DNA of 16,015 nt, from NCBI GenBank assembly GCA_945952425.1, contig CAMFIX010000019.1:1-16015 (forward strand). Reading direction: 5' to 3'. This document shows positions 6,755 through 14,507 of the stretch, in pieces. This stretch comes from an uncultured Pseudorhodobacter sp. GTDB lineage: Bacteria; Pseudomonadota; Alphaproteobacteria; Rhodobacterales; Rhodobacteraceae. Within the stretch, counting starts at the first letter, position 1. Each line of letters opens with the position of its first letter. The notes beneath the pieces are model-generated. The model made no database searches and was not told where the DNA came from. It saw nothing but the letters and a program-made list of their open reading frames with translations. The translations under genes and the position numbers were made by a program.

Positions 6755-7844
6755 GCATCGGCGCGGCGATGTAGCGCGTTTTCAGGGTAGCGGGGGCCTT
6801 GGCTTCCAGGTCGTTCAGCATCGCAACGACTTTGGCCGCACCATGTTGTTGCAGCGCAGCAAAAGGTCCAAGCGGGAAGTTCAGGCCGAGGCGCATGGCG
6901 GTGTCGATGCCCTCGGCAGTCACGCCGCCTTCGGGCAAAAGCCAGGCCGCTTCGTTGACCAAAGTGCTTTCAATTCGCAAGCTGATCTCGGCGTTTTCAC
7001 GTGGCTCAATCGGCCCCGAAATGAACCCCTTGCCAGCCTTCTGGCCAAGCGCACCCGAGGCAACTTGGGCCTTCAGCGCCGCAAAGACGTGATAGCGTGG
7101 ATGATGGTTCATGGCGGCCGAGAGACCTTCGGTCGCGGCCAGGTTGATGTCGGCGCCGATCAGGTCGATCAGGGCGAATGGGCCCAGTCGATAGCCCGCG
7201 GCCAACATGGCCGCGTCGATTTCCACCGCGTTTCGCCTCTCTTCCAGCATCGCGAGGGCCTCGCCGTAATAGGGCCGGGCGCAGCGGTTGACGATGAAGC
7301 CAGGACGGTCGGGCGCCTGGATGACGACCTTTCCCGCGGCCTCGGTCAACTGCCGGGCGAGGGTCAGGGCCTGGGGTGAAGTCGTGGCGTGAGGGATCAG
7401 CTCCACGAGTCTCATCGCCGGGGCAGGGTTGAAGAAATGCAGGCCAAGCAATTGGTTGGGCCGCGTCAGCCCAACAGAGATGGTGCCGACCGACAGCGAC
7501 GACGTGTTCGTCGCAAGCACCGCATTCGGCATCACCTCTTGCAGCGCGGCAAAGACGGCTTGCTTCACGGCCAGGACTTCGGCAACTGCCTCGATGGCCA
7601 AGTCGCAAGGCCCGAGGCGCGCAATATCCTCCACCACCTCCAGCCGCGCGACGGTCTCGGCGGCTTCCGCGGCGCTCAGGCTGCCCTTTGCGACACGCGG
7701 TGCCAGCGCCGCTTCAAGCCGCGCCCGGGCGGTCTCGCGCGCGGCCGCGACCTGGTCGGTGGCCCGCACTTTGTGCCCCGCTTGCGCATAGACCTGTGCG
7801 ATGCCGAGCCCCATGGCACCGAGGCCAACGACGGCGATGGTCAT
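6729..7844 (-). CDS. 3-Hydroxyacyl-CoA dehydrogenase
   Basis: A 371-aa NAD-dependent dehydrogenase that oxidises 3-hydroxyacyl-CoA to 3-oxoacyl-CoA. The Rossmann motif GLGAMG is at 7-12 and D30 ends the second strand. Catalytic residues correspond with a constant offset to those of human HAD: S115, H136 (in GLHFFNP), E148 and N186 (in GFIVNR). Residues about 185-275 form the first C-terminal dimerisation domain, and a second, partly similar helical domain follows. The ATG at 7844 overlaps the upstream hydratase stop by four bases and has AAGGGA before it. With the hydratase it can carry out two consecutive beta-oxidation steps on the ring-opened product of anthraniloyl-CoA. The stop lies inside the 3' end of convergent iorB. 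Confidence 0.93.
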   Translation of the reverse strand: MTIAVVGLGAMGLGIAQVYAQAGHKVRATDQVAAARETARARLEAALAPRVAKGSLSAAEAAETVARLEVVEDIARLGPCDLAIEAVAEVLAVKQAVFAALQEVMPNAVLATNTSSLSVGTISVGLTRPNQLLGLHFFNPAPAMRLVELIPHATTSPQALTLARQLTEAAGKVVIQAPDRPGFIVNRCARPYYGEALAMLEERRNAVEIDAAMLAAGYRLGPFALIDLIGADINLAATEGLSAAMNHHPRYHVFAALKAQVASGALGQKAGKGFISGPIEPRENAEISLRIESTLVNEAAWLLPEGGVTAEGIDTAMRLGLNFPLGPFAALQQHGAAKVVAMLNDLEAKAPATLKTRYIAAPMLKESSRPS

Positions 7845-8590
7845 TTTCCCTTGAACTCCGGCTTGCGTTTCTCGCGGAAGGCGCGGATGCCTTCGGCCTT
7901 GTCGGTGCTGTCCAAAAGCGCTTCGAATACTCCCCGCTCGACGTCGAAAGCCAGGGCGGCTTCACTGGCCACGAGGGCCGTTTTCGCTGCAGCCAAAGCA
8001 AGCGGTGCGCGGCGCGAAAAGCGCTGTGCGAGGTCATCGCCAAAGGCCAGCGCATCCTCGGCGCGATAGGCGGCGATGCCCCAGTTTTCTGCGGTTGCAG
8101 CGTCGATGATCTCGCCAGACAATACCATCCGCGTCGCCCTCGCCCGACCGGCCAAGGCGAGCAGCCTTTGGCCGCCGCCCGCACCCGGAATGAGTCCGAG
8201 ATTGGTCTCCGGCAGACCAAGCTGTGCCGTCGGGCCCAACACCATCACATCGGCCATCAACGCCAGCTCGAACCCCCCGCCGAGCGCAAAGCCTTCGACG
8301 GCGGCGATCAGCGGTTTCGGAAAGGCCCGGATCGCGGCCCAATGGGTTTTCCTGGGATCGACCGCCCCTTCGGCGGAGGATTTCCCTTCGATTTCCGTGA
8401 CATCGGCCCCGGCTGCAAAGTGCCCGCCCGCGCCGCAAAGCACCACGGCCCGGCAACTTTCATCCTGAGACAGCGCGGACAGAGCCTCCGCCAGCGCGGC
8501 CAACAAAGCCGTGTTCAGCGCGTTTTTCACAGCGGGCCGGTTCAGCACGATCCGCACCCAGCCGGGATTTTTTTCGATCAGCAGGTCCAT
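7841..8590 (-). CDS. Enoyl-CoA hydratase (crotonase), canonical
   Basis: A 249-aa crotonase-fold protein. Oxyanion-hole segments are HFAAGAD at 57-63 and ALGGGFE at 102-108. Both catalytic glutamates of classical enoyl-CoA hydratases are present: E108 in GGGFELA and E128 in LPETNLGLIPGAGGGQRL, spaced 20 residues apart as in rat mitochondrial hydratase. It should therefore hydrate a 2-enoyl-CoA to 3-hydroxyacyl-CoA, handing it to the next gene's dehydrogenase. It is first in a two-gene minus-strand operon transcribed from the same control region as the monooxygenase/reductase, facing the other way. The ATG at 8590 has a modest GAGAAG ribosome-binding site eight bases upstream. The exact physiological substrate is inferred from context. 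Confidence 0.92.
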   Translation of the reverse strand: MDLLIEKNPGWVRIVLNRPAVKNALNTALLAALAEALSALSQDESCRAVVLCGAGGHFAAGADVTEIEGKSSAEGAVDPRKTHWAAIRAFPKPLIAAVEGFALGGGFELALMADVMVLGPTAQLGLPETNLGLIPGAGGGQRLLALAGRARATRMVLSGEIIDAATAENWGIAAYRAEDALAFGDDLAQRFSRRAPLALAAAKTALVASEAALAFDVERGVFEALLDSTDKAEGIRAFREKRKPEFKGK

Positions 8591-8694
8591 GCTGCAATCT
8601 TCTCATGCCGTGAAAATTTTTCAAGCCCGAAATTTCAAGCTTGAAATTGTTTCGGTGACCTGCGACGATTCGGCAAGGCAAAGGGAGTCCGACC
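8591..8694. promoter_or_regulatory. Divergent control region of the anthraniloyl-CoA genes
   Basis: This 104-bp AT-richer gap separates the enoyl-CoA hydratase (minus) from the monooxygenase/reductase (plus). It contains the perfect palindrome at 8631-8648, an upstream TTTCAAGC copy near 8618-8626, and TTGAAA at 8641-8646 that could serve as a plus-strand -35 (five of six consensus bases), although no good -10 follows it. AGGGAG at 8682-8687 is the ribosome-binding site for the ATG at 8695. A regulator bound here would block both directions at once. Confidence 0.6.
8631..8648. promoter_or_regulatory. Perfect 18-bp palindromic operator, likely MarR-type
   Basis: AATTTCAAGCTTGAAATT is its own reverse complement over all 18 bases. 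Size, AT-rich arms and position between divergent catabolic operons fit a MarR dimer site. A second copy of the half site TTTCAAGC occurs at about 8619-8626, phased roughly 14 bp from the TTTCAAGC at 8633-8640, so a second weaker site is possible. The regulator encoded at 11696-12130 in the same operon is the natural candidate. Binding is inferred, not shown. Confidence 0.65.
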
Positions 8695-10968
8695 ATGAAG
8701 ATTCTGTGTCTCGGCGGCGGTCCGGCGGGGCTGTATTTCGCGATTTCGATGAAACTGCGCGACGCTTCGCACCAGGTGACGGTGCTGGAGCGCAACCGGG
8801 CCAATGACACGTTCGGCTGGGGCGTGGTTCTCTCTGACGATGCGCTGAGCCGGATGGCGAAGAACGATCCGGTCTCGACCCAGGCGATCCGCGAGCATTT
8901 CGCCTATTGGGACGACATTGCCGTGGTGCATGACGGGGTGCGGACGGTCTCGGGCGGGCATGGTTTCGCGGGCATCGGGCGCAAGCAGATGCTGATTTTG
9001 CTGCAAGCGCGTGCGCGCGAGCTGGGTGTCGATCTGCGCTTCGAGACCGAGTTCAAATCGGCCGAGGAATACAAGGCGGATTACGACCTGGTCGTGGCCA
9101 GCGACGGCATCAATTCTGCAGTGCGGCGCGAATATGCCGAGGTCTTCCAGCCCGACATCGACCTGCGGCGCTGCAAGTTCGTCTGGCTTGGCACGCATCA
9201 GAAATTCGACGATGCCTTCACCTTCATCTTCGAGAAAACCGCCCATGGCTGGGTCTGGGCGCATGTCTACCAGTTCGACAAGGACACCGCGACCTTCATC
9301 GTCGAATGTCTGCCAGAGACTTGGAATGCTTGGGGTTTCGAGCATATGACCAAGGAGGAAACCGTCGAGACCTGCCGCAAAATCTTCGCGGCGCATCTCG
9401 GCGGGCACGAGTTGATGTCGAATGCGGCGCATCTGCGCGGCTCGGCGGTCTGGATGCAGTTTCCGCGCATCATCTGCGGCACCTGGTATCATGACAACGT
9501 CGTTCTGATGGGCGATGCGGCTGCGACCGGGCATTTTTCGATCGGTTCCGGCTCTCGGCTGGCCTTCGATTCTGCGATCGCATTGGCGGAGTTTCTGCAC
9601 TCCGAACCCACGATGGAGGCGGCCTTCCGTCGCTATCAGGACGAGCGTCGGGTCGAGGTGCTGCGGCTGCAGTCCGCGGCCCGCAACTCGCTGGAATGGT
9701 TCGAGCAGGTCGAGCGCTATCTCGACCTTCCCGCCCCGCAGTTCGCCTATTCCCTGCTGACCCGCAGCCAACGGATTTCGCACGAAAATCTGCGCCTGCG
9801 CGACCCGAAATGGCTGCGTGCGACCGAGGATTGGTTCCAGGCCCAGGCGGGCGGTCAGCCCGGCCGCATGCCGATGCTCGCCCCGTTCTCGCTGCGCGGC
9901 ATGGCGCTGAAGAACCGCGTCGTGGTCTCGCCGATGGCGCAGTACAAGGCGGTCGATGGTTGCCCGACGGACTGGCATCTGGTGCATTACGGCGAGCGCG
10001 CCAAGGGCGGCGCGGGGCTGGTCTATACCGAAATGACCTGCGTTTCGCCGCAGGGCCGCATCACGCCGGGCTGCCCCGGGCTTTATGATGCTGCGCATGA
10101 AAAGGCCTGGAAACGGATCGTCGATTTCGTCCATGCCGAGACCTCCGCCAAGATTTGCTGCCAGATCGGGCATTCCGGCCGCAAGGGCTCGACGCAACTG
10201 GGGTGGGAGGAGGGCGATGCGCCGCTTGCCGCCGGCAATTGGGAGACGCTCGGCCCCTCGCCCATCGGTTGGGGCACGAACCCGGCCCCGCGCGAGATGA
10301 CCCGGGCGGAGATGGAGGCGGTGACGGCGCAATTCGTGGCCGCAACCGAGATGGCGAAACGGGCGGGCTTCGACATGATCGAACTGCACGCTGCGCATGG
10401 TTACCTGCTGTCTTCCTTCATTTCGCCCGCCTCGAACCGGCGCAGCGATGCCTATGGCGGCAGTCTGGAGAACCGTCTGCGCTGGCCGTTGGAGGTTCTG
10501 GCGGCGATGCGCGCCGCTTGGAACGGGCCGCTGTCGGTGCGAATCAGCGCAACGGATTGGTTGGGCGATCAAGGGGTTACGCCGGATGAAGCGGTCGAGG
10601 TCGCCAGGGCTTTCGCGGCTGCTGGCGCCGATATCATCGACGTTTCGGCCGGCCAGACCTCTCCGGATGCGCGGCCCGTCTATGGGCGGATGTTCCAGAC
10701 CCCTTTCAGCGACCGCATTCGGAACGAGGCGGGGTTGGCGACCATGGCGGTCGGCAATATCACCGAGGCCGAGCAGGTGAACCAGATCCTCCTGGCGGGC
10801 CGTGCTGACCTCGCCTGTCTCGCCCGGCCGCATCTGGCCGACCCCTATTGGACCTTGCATGCTGCACTTGCAGCAGGGCAGGAAGAGGCCTGGCCCTTGC
10901 CATATCTCGCCGGGCGCGACCAGGCCAAGCGCTTGATGCAAAAGGCATCGGAGGCGATCCGGGTATGA
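8695..10968 (+). CDS. abmA: Anthraniloyl-CoA monooxygenase/reductase (FAD monooxygenase-OYE fusion)
   Basis: A 757-aa two-domain flavoprotein. Residues 1-385 are a class A FAD monooxygenase: GGGPAG at 7-12, the DG motif ASDGINSAVR at 135-144 and the GD motif GDAAATGHFSIGSG at 273-286. Residues about 393-757 are an Old Yellow Enzyme FMN barrel, with LKNRVVVSPM at 405-414, QIGHSGRKG at 490-498, H565/H568 in MIELHAAHGYL and ARPHLADP at 710-717. This fusion is the hallmark of 2-aminobenzoyl-CoA monooxygenase/reductase of Azoarcus evansii (about 83 kDa), which hydroxylates and then reduces anthraniloyl-CoA to 2-amino-5-oxocyclohex-1-enecarbonyl-CoA. Databases also use salicylyl-CoA 5-hydroxylase/oxidoreductase for this architecture; the anthranilate context favours the former. 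The symbol is from memory of KEGG usage. Confidence 0.92.
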   Translation: MKILCLGGGPAGLYFAISMKLRDASHQVTVLERNRANDTFGWGVVLSDDALSRMAKNDPVSTQAIREHFAYWDDIAVVHDGVRTVSGGHGFAGIGRKQMLILLQARARELGVDLRFETEFKSAEEYKADYDLVVASDGINSAVRREYAEVFQPDIDLRRCKFVWLGTHQKFDDAFTFIFEKTAHGWVWAHVYQFDKDTATFIVECLPETWNAWGFEHMTKEETVETCRKIFAAHLGGHELMSNAAHLRGSAVWMQFPRIICGTWYHDNVVLMGDAAATGHFSIGSGSRLAFDSAIALAEFLHSEPTMEAAFRRYQDERRVEVLRLQSAARNSLEWFEQVERYLDLPAPQFAYSLLTRSQRISHENLRLRDPKWLRATEDWFQAQAGGQPGRMPMLAPFSLRGMALKNRVVVSPMAQYKAVDGCPTDWHLVHYGERAKGGAGLVYTEMTCVSPQGRITPGCPGLYDAAHEKAWKRIVDFVHAETSAKICCQIGHSGRKGSTQLGWEEGDAPLAAGNWETLGPSPIGWGTNPAPREMTRAEMEAVTAQFVAATEMAKRAGFDMIELHAAHGYLLSSFISPASNRRSDAYGGSLENRLRWPLEVLAAMRAAWNGPLSVRISATDWLGDQGVTPDEAVEVARAFAAAGADIIDVSAGQTSPDARPVYGRMFQTPFSDRIRNEAGLATMAVGNITEAEQVNQILLAGRADLACLARPHLADPYWTLHAALAAGQEEAWPLPYLAGRDQAKRLMQKASEAIRV

Positions 10969-11699
10969 AGGGCAAGCGGGTTCTTGTCACCGGCGGAGGC
11001 TCGGGCGCGGGGGCGGACCTCGCCTTGGGCTTTGCCCATGCGGGGGCCGAGGTGGTGATCTGCGGCCGCAGGTTGGCCGCGCTGGAGACCGTCGCTGCGC
11101 AGCATCAAGCGATCCGCGCCTTGCCCTGCGACGTGACCGATGAAGCCTCGGTCCAGGCGCTTTTCGCGGCCGCCGGGCGCTGCGATGTCGTCGTCGCCAA
11201 TGCCGGTCAGGCCGATTCCGCGCCCTTGCATAGGACTTCGCTCGACCAGTGGAACGCGATGCTGGCCGTGAACCTGACAGGGGTTTTCCTGAGCTTTCGC
11301 GAGGGGTTACGGCAGTTCGACGGTTGGGGGCGGTTGATCGCCGTGGCCTCGACCGCGGGGCTGAAGGGCTATGCCAAGGTCGCGCCCTATGCGGCGGCAA
11401 AGCATGGCGTGATGGGCCTCGTGCGCTCGCTCGCGCTGGAGGTTGCGAAGGGTCCGGTCACCGTGAATGCGATCTGCCCGGGGTTTCTCGACACCGACAT
11501 GACGGCGCAATCCATCCGCGTGATCGTCGAAAAGACCGGCCGCAGCCCGGCGGAGGCGCGCGTTGCCTTGGAGGGCCTGTCGCCGCAGAACCGGCTTTAC
11601 CAGCCGGCGGAGGTGACCTCCGCGGCCCTTTGGCTCTGCAGCGACGGCGCCTCGGGCGTGAACGGCCAGGGCATCGCCATTTCGGGGGGCGAGACATGA
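10965..11699 (+). CDS. Short-chain dehydrogenase/reductase (SDR)
   Basis: A 244-aa classical SDR. The cofactor loop TGGGSGAG is at 9-16, NAG at 79-81, and the catalytic tetrad is N103, S129, Y142 and K146 (YAAAK). The PGFLDTDM segment after the active site and the C-terminal SGVNGQGIAISGG are typical. R36/R37 after the second strand would favour NADP(H), which is an inference. It overlaps the monooxygenase/reductase stop (ATGA) and the following MarR start (ATGA), so it is translationally coupled to both. It probably reduces or oxidises a keto/hydroxy group on the alicyclic or ring-opened CoA intermediate; the exact step is not visible from sequence. Confidence 0.9.
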   Translation: MKGKRVLVTGGGSGAGADLALGFAHAGAEVVICGRRLAALETVAAQHQAIRALPCDVTDEASVQALFAAAGRCDVVVANAGQADSAPLHRTSLDQWNAMLAVNLTGVFLSFREGLRQFDGWGRLIAVASTAGLKGYAKVAPYAAAKHGVMGLVRSLALEVAKGPVTVNAICPGFLDTDMTAQSIRVIVEKTGRSPAEARVALEGLSPQNRLYQPAEVTSAALWLCSDGASGVNGQGIAISGGET

Positions 11700-12130
11700 G
11701 CGACCCGCTCTCGAAACGTCGGTTGAAACTGTGGATCAGGCTCCTGGGCGTCACCCGTGCCGCCGAGGGCAGCCTGCGCGAGTTTCTTCGCGTCAAGCAC
11801 GACACCACCCTGCCGCGCTTCGATGTGATGGCCGCGCTCTACCGTCGTCGCGACGGCGTGACGATGAGCGAGCTGAGCCGTATGCTTCTGGTTTCAAACG
11901 GAAATGCGACGACAGTGGTCGACCGGCTGGAGGCCGATGGCCTGGTGCGGCGCACACCGTCCGAGGCCGATCGGCGCACGGTTTTCGTGGCGCTGACACC
12001 CGAGGGGCTCGCCCTTTTCGAAGGGCTCGCCGCCGAGCACGAGGCCGAAGTCGCGCGAATTTTCGCAGCCCTCTCGGAGGCCGATCTCGAAGCCATGACC
12101 GACATTCTGAAACGCGCCGGAGGGGCATGA
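11696..12130 (+). CDS. MarR-family transcriptional regulator (anthraniloyl-CoA operon)
   Basis: A 144-aa winged-helix regulator. The recognition helix is about residues 66-80 (VSNGNATTVVDRL) and the wing about 86-101, with D92 and R94 in EADRRTVFVALT. It is embedded in the operon with 4-bp overlap to the SDR stop and overlap with the next crotonase. It differs clearly from the first MarR at 2654-3121, so the two operons probably answer to different ligands. By analogy with CoA-dependent aromatic pathways the ligand may be an aryl-CoA thioester such as anthraniloyl-CoA; this is inference. Its likely operator is the 18-bp palindrome at 8631-8648. Confidence 0.9.
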   Translation: MSDPLSKRRLKLWIRLLGVTRAAEGSLREFLRVKHDTTLPRFDVMAALYRRRDGVTMSELSRMLLVSNGNATTVVDRLEADGLVRRTPSEADRRTVFVALTPEGLALFEGLAAEHEAEVARIFAALSEADLEAMTDILKRAGGA

Positions 12131-12939
12131 TGGAACTCGCCACACTGCAGCCGCAGCATTTTCTTTTGCAGGTCGAAAACCGCATCGCGACGATCCGCCT
12201 GAACCGGCCGGAGCGCAAGAATCCGCTGACCTTCGAAAGCTATGCCGAGCTGCGCGACACGTTCCGCGCCTTGCCCTATGCGACGGATGTGGATGTGTTG
12301 ATCCTGGCCTCGAACGGCGGGAATTTCTGCTCGGGCGGGGATGTGCATGACATCATCGGGCCGCTGGTCGCGATGGATATGAAGGCGCTTCTGGCCTTTA
12401 CGCGGATGACAGGCGACCTGGTCAAGGCCATGATCTCCTGCGGAAAACCGATCATCGCGGCGGTGGAGGGCATCTGCGTCGGCGCGGGGGCGATCCTTGC
12501 GATGGCCTCGGACCTGCGGCTGGCGGCGCCTTCGGCGAAATGCGCTTTTCTCTTCACCCGCGTCGGCCTTGCCGGCTGCGACATGGGCGCCTGCGCCATG
12601 CTGCCGCGGATCATCGGGCATGGGCGGGCGGCGGAATTGCTCTATACCGGCCGCGTGATGCGGGCCGAAGAGGGCGAGCGCTGGGGTTTTTGGAACGCGC
12701 TTCATCCGGGCGAAGAGCTTGAGAATGCTGCGCAAGCATTGGCGCGGCAGTTGGCCAGCGGGCCGGTCTTTGCCCATGGCATCACCAAGACCCAGCTGAA
12801 CCAGGAGTGGAACATGGGGCTGGAGCAGGCCATCGAGGCCGAGGCCCAGGCGCAGGCGATCTGCATGCAGACGCGCGACTTCGAACGCGCCTATCATGCC
12901 TTTGTCGCCAAAGAGCAGCCGGTTTTCGCAGGGGATTGA
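12130..12939 (+). CDS. Atypical enoyl-CoA hydratase/isomerase-family protein
   Basis: A 269-aa crotonase-fold protein. The oxyanion-hole motifs FCSGGD (66-71) and ICVGAGA (115-121) are intact, so acyl-CoA binding is expected. The two glutamates of a classical hydratase are absent: their aligned positions are I122 and R144. An acidic residue, D151 in CDMGA, sits where classical hydratases have the Pro of IPGAGG. The protein therefore probably does something other than simple hydration, for example hydrolytic ring opening or decarboxylation. I chose the second ATG of ATGATG (12130), seven bases from GGAG at 12119-12122; the first ATG at 12127 would add one Met. It follows MarR without a gap, and 42 bases separate it from the acyl-CoA dehydrogenase. 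Confidence 0.88.
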   Translation: MELATLQPQHFLLQVENRIATIRLNRPERKNPLTFESYAELRDTFRALPYATDVDVLILASNGGNFCSGGDVHDIIGPLVAMDMKALLAFTRMTGDLVKAMISCGKPIIAAVEGICVGAGAILAMASDLRLAAPSAKCAFLFTRVGLAGCDMGACAMLPRIIGHGRAAELLYTGRVMRAEEGERWGFWNALHPGEELENAAQALARQLASGPVFAHGITKTQLNQEWNMGLEQAIEAEAQAQAICMQTRDFERAYHAFVAKEQPVFAGD

Positions 12940-12981
12940 ATTCGCAATGAAAAACTCCGTTCCTTGTCCAGGATCAGCGCG

Positions 12982-14115
12982 ATGAGCGACCGCAGTTTCC
13001 TGGACTGGCCCTTCTTCGAACCGCGCCACCGCGAGATGGCCGAGGCGCTGGAAAGCTGGTGCGTCGCGCATCTTCCCGTCGATCACCACGACGTCGATGC
13101 CGCCTGTCGCAGCCTTGTCGCTGCGCTGGGGCAGGGCGGCTGGCTGCAGCATTCCGGCGCGGCGGCGGGCGAGAATCTGGACGTGCGCAGCCTTTGCCTC
13201 TTGCGCGAGACCTTGGCGCGGCACGACGGGCTCGCGGATTTTGCCTTTGCGATGCAAGGGCTTGGCATGGGCGCGGTCTCGCTTTTCGGGACGGCGGAGC
13301 AGCAGGCTTGGCTGGATCGGACGCGCCGCGGCGCAGCGATTGCGGCCTTTGCGCTGACCGAGCCCGCCTCGGGGTCCGATGTCGCAGCGACCGCCACCAC
13401 GGCGGTCCGGACGGCCGAGGGCTGGCGTCTCGACGGCGAAAAGACCTGGATTTCCAACGGCGGCATTGCCGACATTTACACCGTCTTCGCCCGGACCGGC
13501 GAGGCCCCCGGCTCCCGCGGTCTTTCCGCCTTTCTGATGCCCGCCGACAGCCCCGGCCTTTCGGTCGTGGAGCGGCTGGAGACCATCGCGCCCCATCCGC
13601 TTGCGCGGCTGAAGCTGGACGGGGTTCAGCTGCCGCAGGAGGCGCTGATCGGCACGGCGGGGGAGGGGTTCAAGCTGGCCATGTCGGTGCTCGATGTGTT
13701 CCGGTCGACCGTCGGTGCGGCGGCGCTCGGCATGGCGCGGCGGGCGCTGGACGAGGCGCTGCAGCGCGTCAAGACCCGGCGCATCCAGGGCGCGCCGCTC
13801 GCCGATCTGCAGCTGGTGCAGGGGCATCTGGCCGATATGGCGCTGAAGATCGACGCGAGCGCGCTTCTGGTTTACCGTGCGGCCTGGGTCAAGGACATGG
13901 GCGCCCCCCGCGTCACGCGCGAGGCCGCGATGGCCAAGCTTCATGCCACCGAGGCCGCGCAGGAGGTCATCGACATGGCGCTGCAGCTGCATGGCGGCGA
14001 GGGGGTGCGCTCGGGCAGCGTGGTCGAACAACTTTACCGGGAAATCAGGGCCTTGCGCATATACGAAGGCGCCTCCGACGTGCAGCGTGTCGTCATCGCG
14101 AGGGCCCTGTCATGA
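12982..14115 (+). CDS. Acyl-CoA dehydrogenase
   Basis: A 377-aa FAD-dependent acyl-CoA dehydrogenase of normal length. The signature AFALTEPASGSDVA is at 122-135, WISNG (flavin contact) at 156-160, and the C-terminal segment IYEGASDVQRVVIA at 360-373 carries the catalytic base E362, in the position used by medium- and short-chain enzymes. It should form a 2,3-double bond in a CoA ester and pass electrons to ETF, which is not in the window. The ATG at 12982 is preceded by AGGA eight bases upstream; an in-frame TTG at 12964 is less likely. Its stop overlaps the thioesterase start (ATGA). It likely acts on a dicarboxylyl- or cycloalkyl-CoA from anthraniloyl-CoA breakdown; substrate is inferred. 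Confidence 0.92.
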   Translation: MSDRSFLDWPFFEPRHREMAEALESWCVAHLPVDHHDVDAACRSLVAALGQGGWLQHSGAAAGENLDVRSLCLLRETLARHDGLADFAFAMQGLGMGAVSLFGTAEQQAWLDRTRRGAAIAAFALTEPASGSDVAATATTAVRTAEGWRLDGEKTWISNGGIADIYTVFARTGEAPGSRGLSAFLMPADSPGLSVVERLETIAPHPLARLKLDGVQLPQEALIGTAGEGFKLAMSVLDVFRSTVGAAALGMARRALDEALQRVKTRRIQGAPLADLQLVQGHLADMALKIDASALLVYRAAWVKDMGAPRVTREAAMAKLHATEAAQEVIDMALQLHGGEGVRSGSVVEQLYREIRALRIYEGASDVQRVVIARALS

Positions 14116-14507
14116 CCTGGCATCGGCAGATCCGCGTCGAGTTCAACCATTGCGACCCGGCGGGCATCGTCTTTTACCCGCGCTATTTCGAGATGACCAA
14201 CTCGCTCTGCGAGAACTTTTTCCGCGAGGAAATCGGCATCTCTTACGCCGAGATGATGGCGCAGGGCATCGGCGTGCCGACCGTGCGGATCGACTGCGAC
14301 TTCCGCGCCCCCTCGCGCCTGGGCGAGTTGCTGGACTGGACGCTGGTCGTGACGCGGCTCGGCGAGACCTCCGTCACCTTCCGCGCCGAGGTCGAAGGCC
14401 GCCTCTCGATCCGGCTGACCCTCGTCTGGCTCGGCCCCGACTTCCGCCCGACCCCCTGGCCCGCCGCCTTCCGCAGCCGCCTCGCCGCCCATCAGGAGAC
14501 GCCATGA
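14112..14507 (+). CDS. Hotdog-fold acyl-CoA thioesterase (4-HBT family)
   Basis: A 131-aa single hotdog domain. The N-terminal helix motif CDPAGIVFYPRYFEM starts at residue 14, with D15 in the position of the catalytic Asp (D17) of Pseudomonas 4-hydroxybenzoyl-CoA thioesterase. It overlaps the acyl-CoA dehydrogenase stop and the RidA start by four bases each. In CoA-dependent aromatic pathways such thioesterases release CoA from dead-end or overloaded aryl-CoA pools; that safety-valve role is the likeliest here. A specific catalytic step, for example cleaving a product thioester, is possible. Confidence 0.88.
   Translation: MTWHRQIRVEFNHCDPAGIVFYPRYFEMTNSLCENFFREEIGISYAEMMAQGIGVPTVRIDCDFRAPSRLGELLDWTLVVTRLGETSVTFRAEVEGRLSIRLTLVWLGPDFRPTPWPAAFRSRLAAHQETP

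Noticed and set aside
8635..10941. Very long open frame antisense to the monooxygenase/reductase
   Set aside because: Its translation is Arg/His/Pro-rich without domain motifs, and the plus strand encodes clear FAD and FMN domains. It is a GC-bias shadow, as are similar frames at 11839-14031, 3036-4574 and 969-2597.
8695..10968. Salicylyl-CoA 5-hydroxylase as the function of the fusion flavoprotein
   Set aside because: The name is applied to the same architecture, but a reductase domain, kynA, RidA and a 2-aminobenzoate-type ligase all point to anthraniloyl-CoA.
12964..12981. TTG start giving six extra residues on the acyl-CoA dehydrogenase
   Set aside because: The ATG at 12982 has a better-placed AGGA site, and the extra residues match nothing in the family start.
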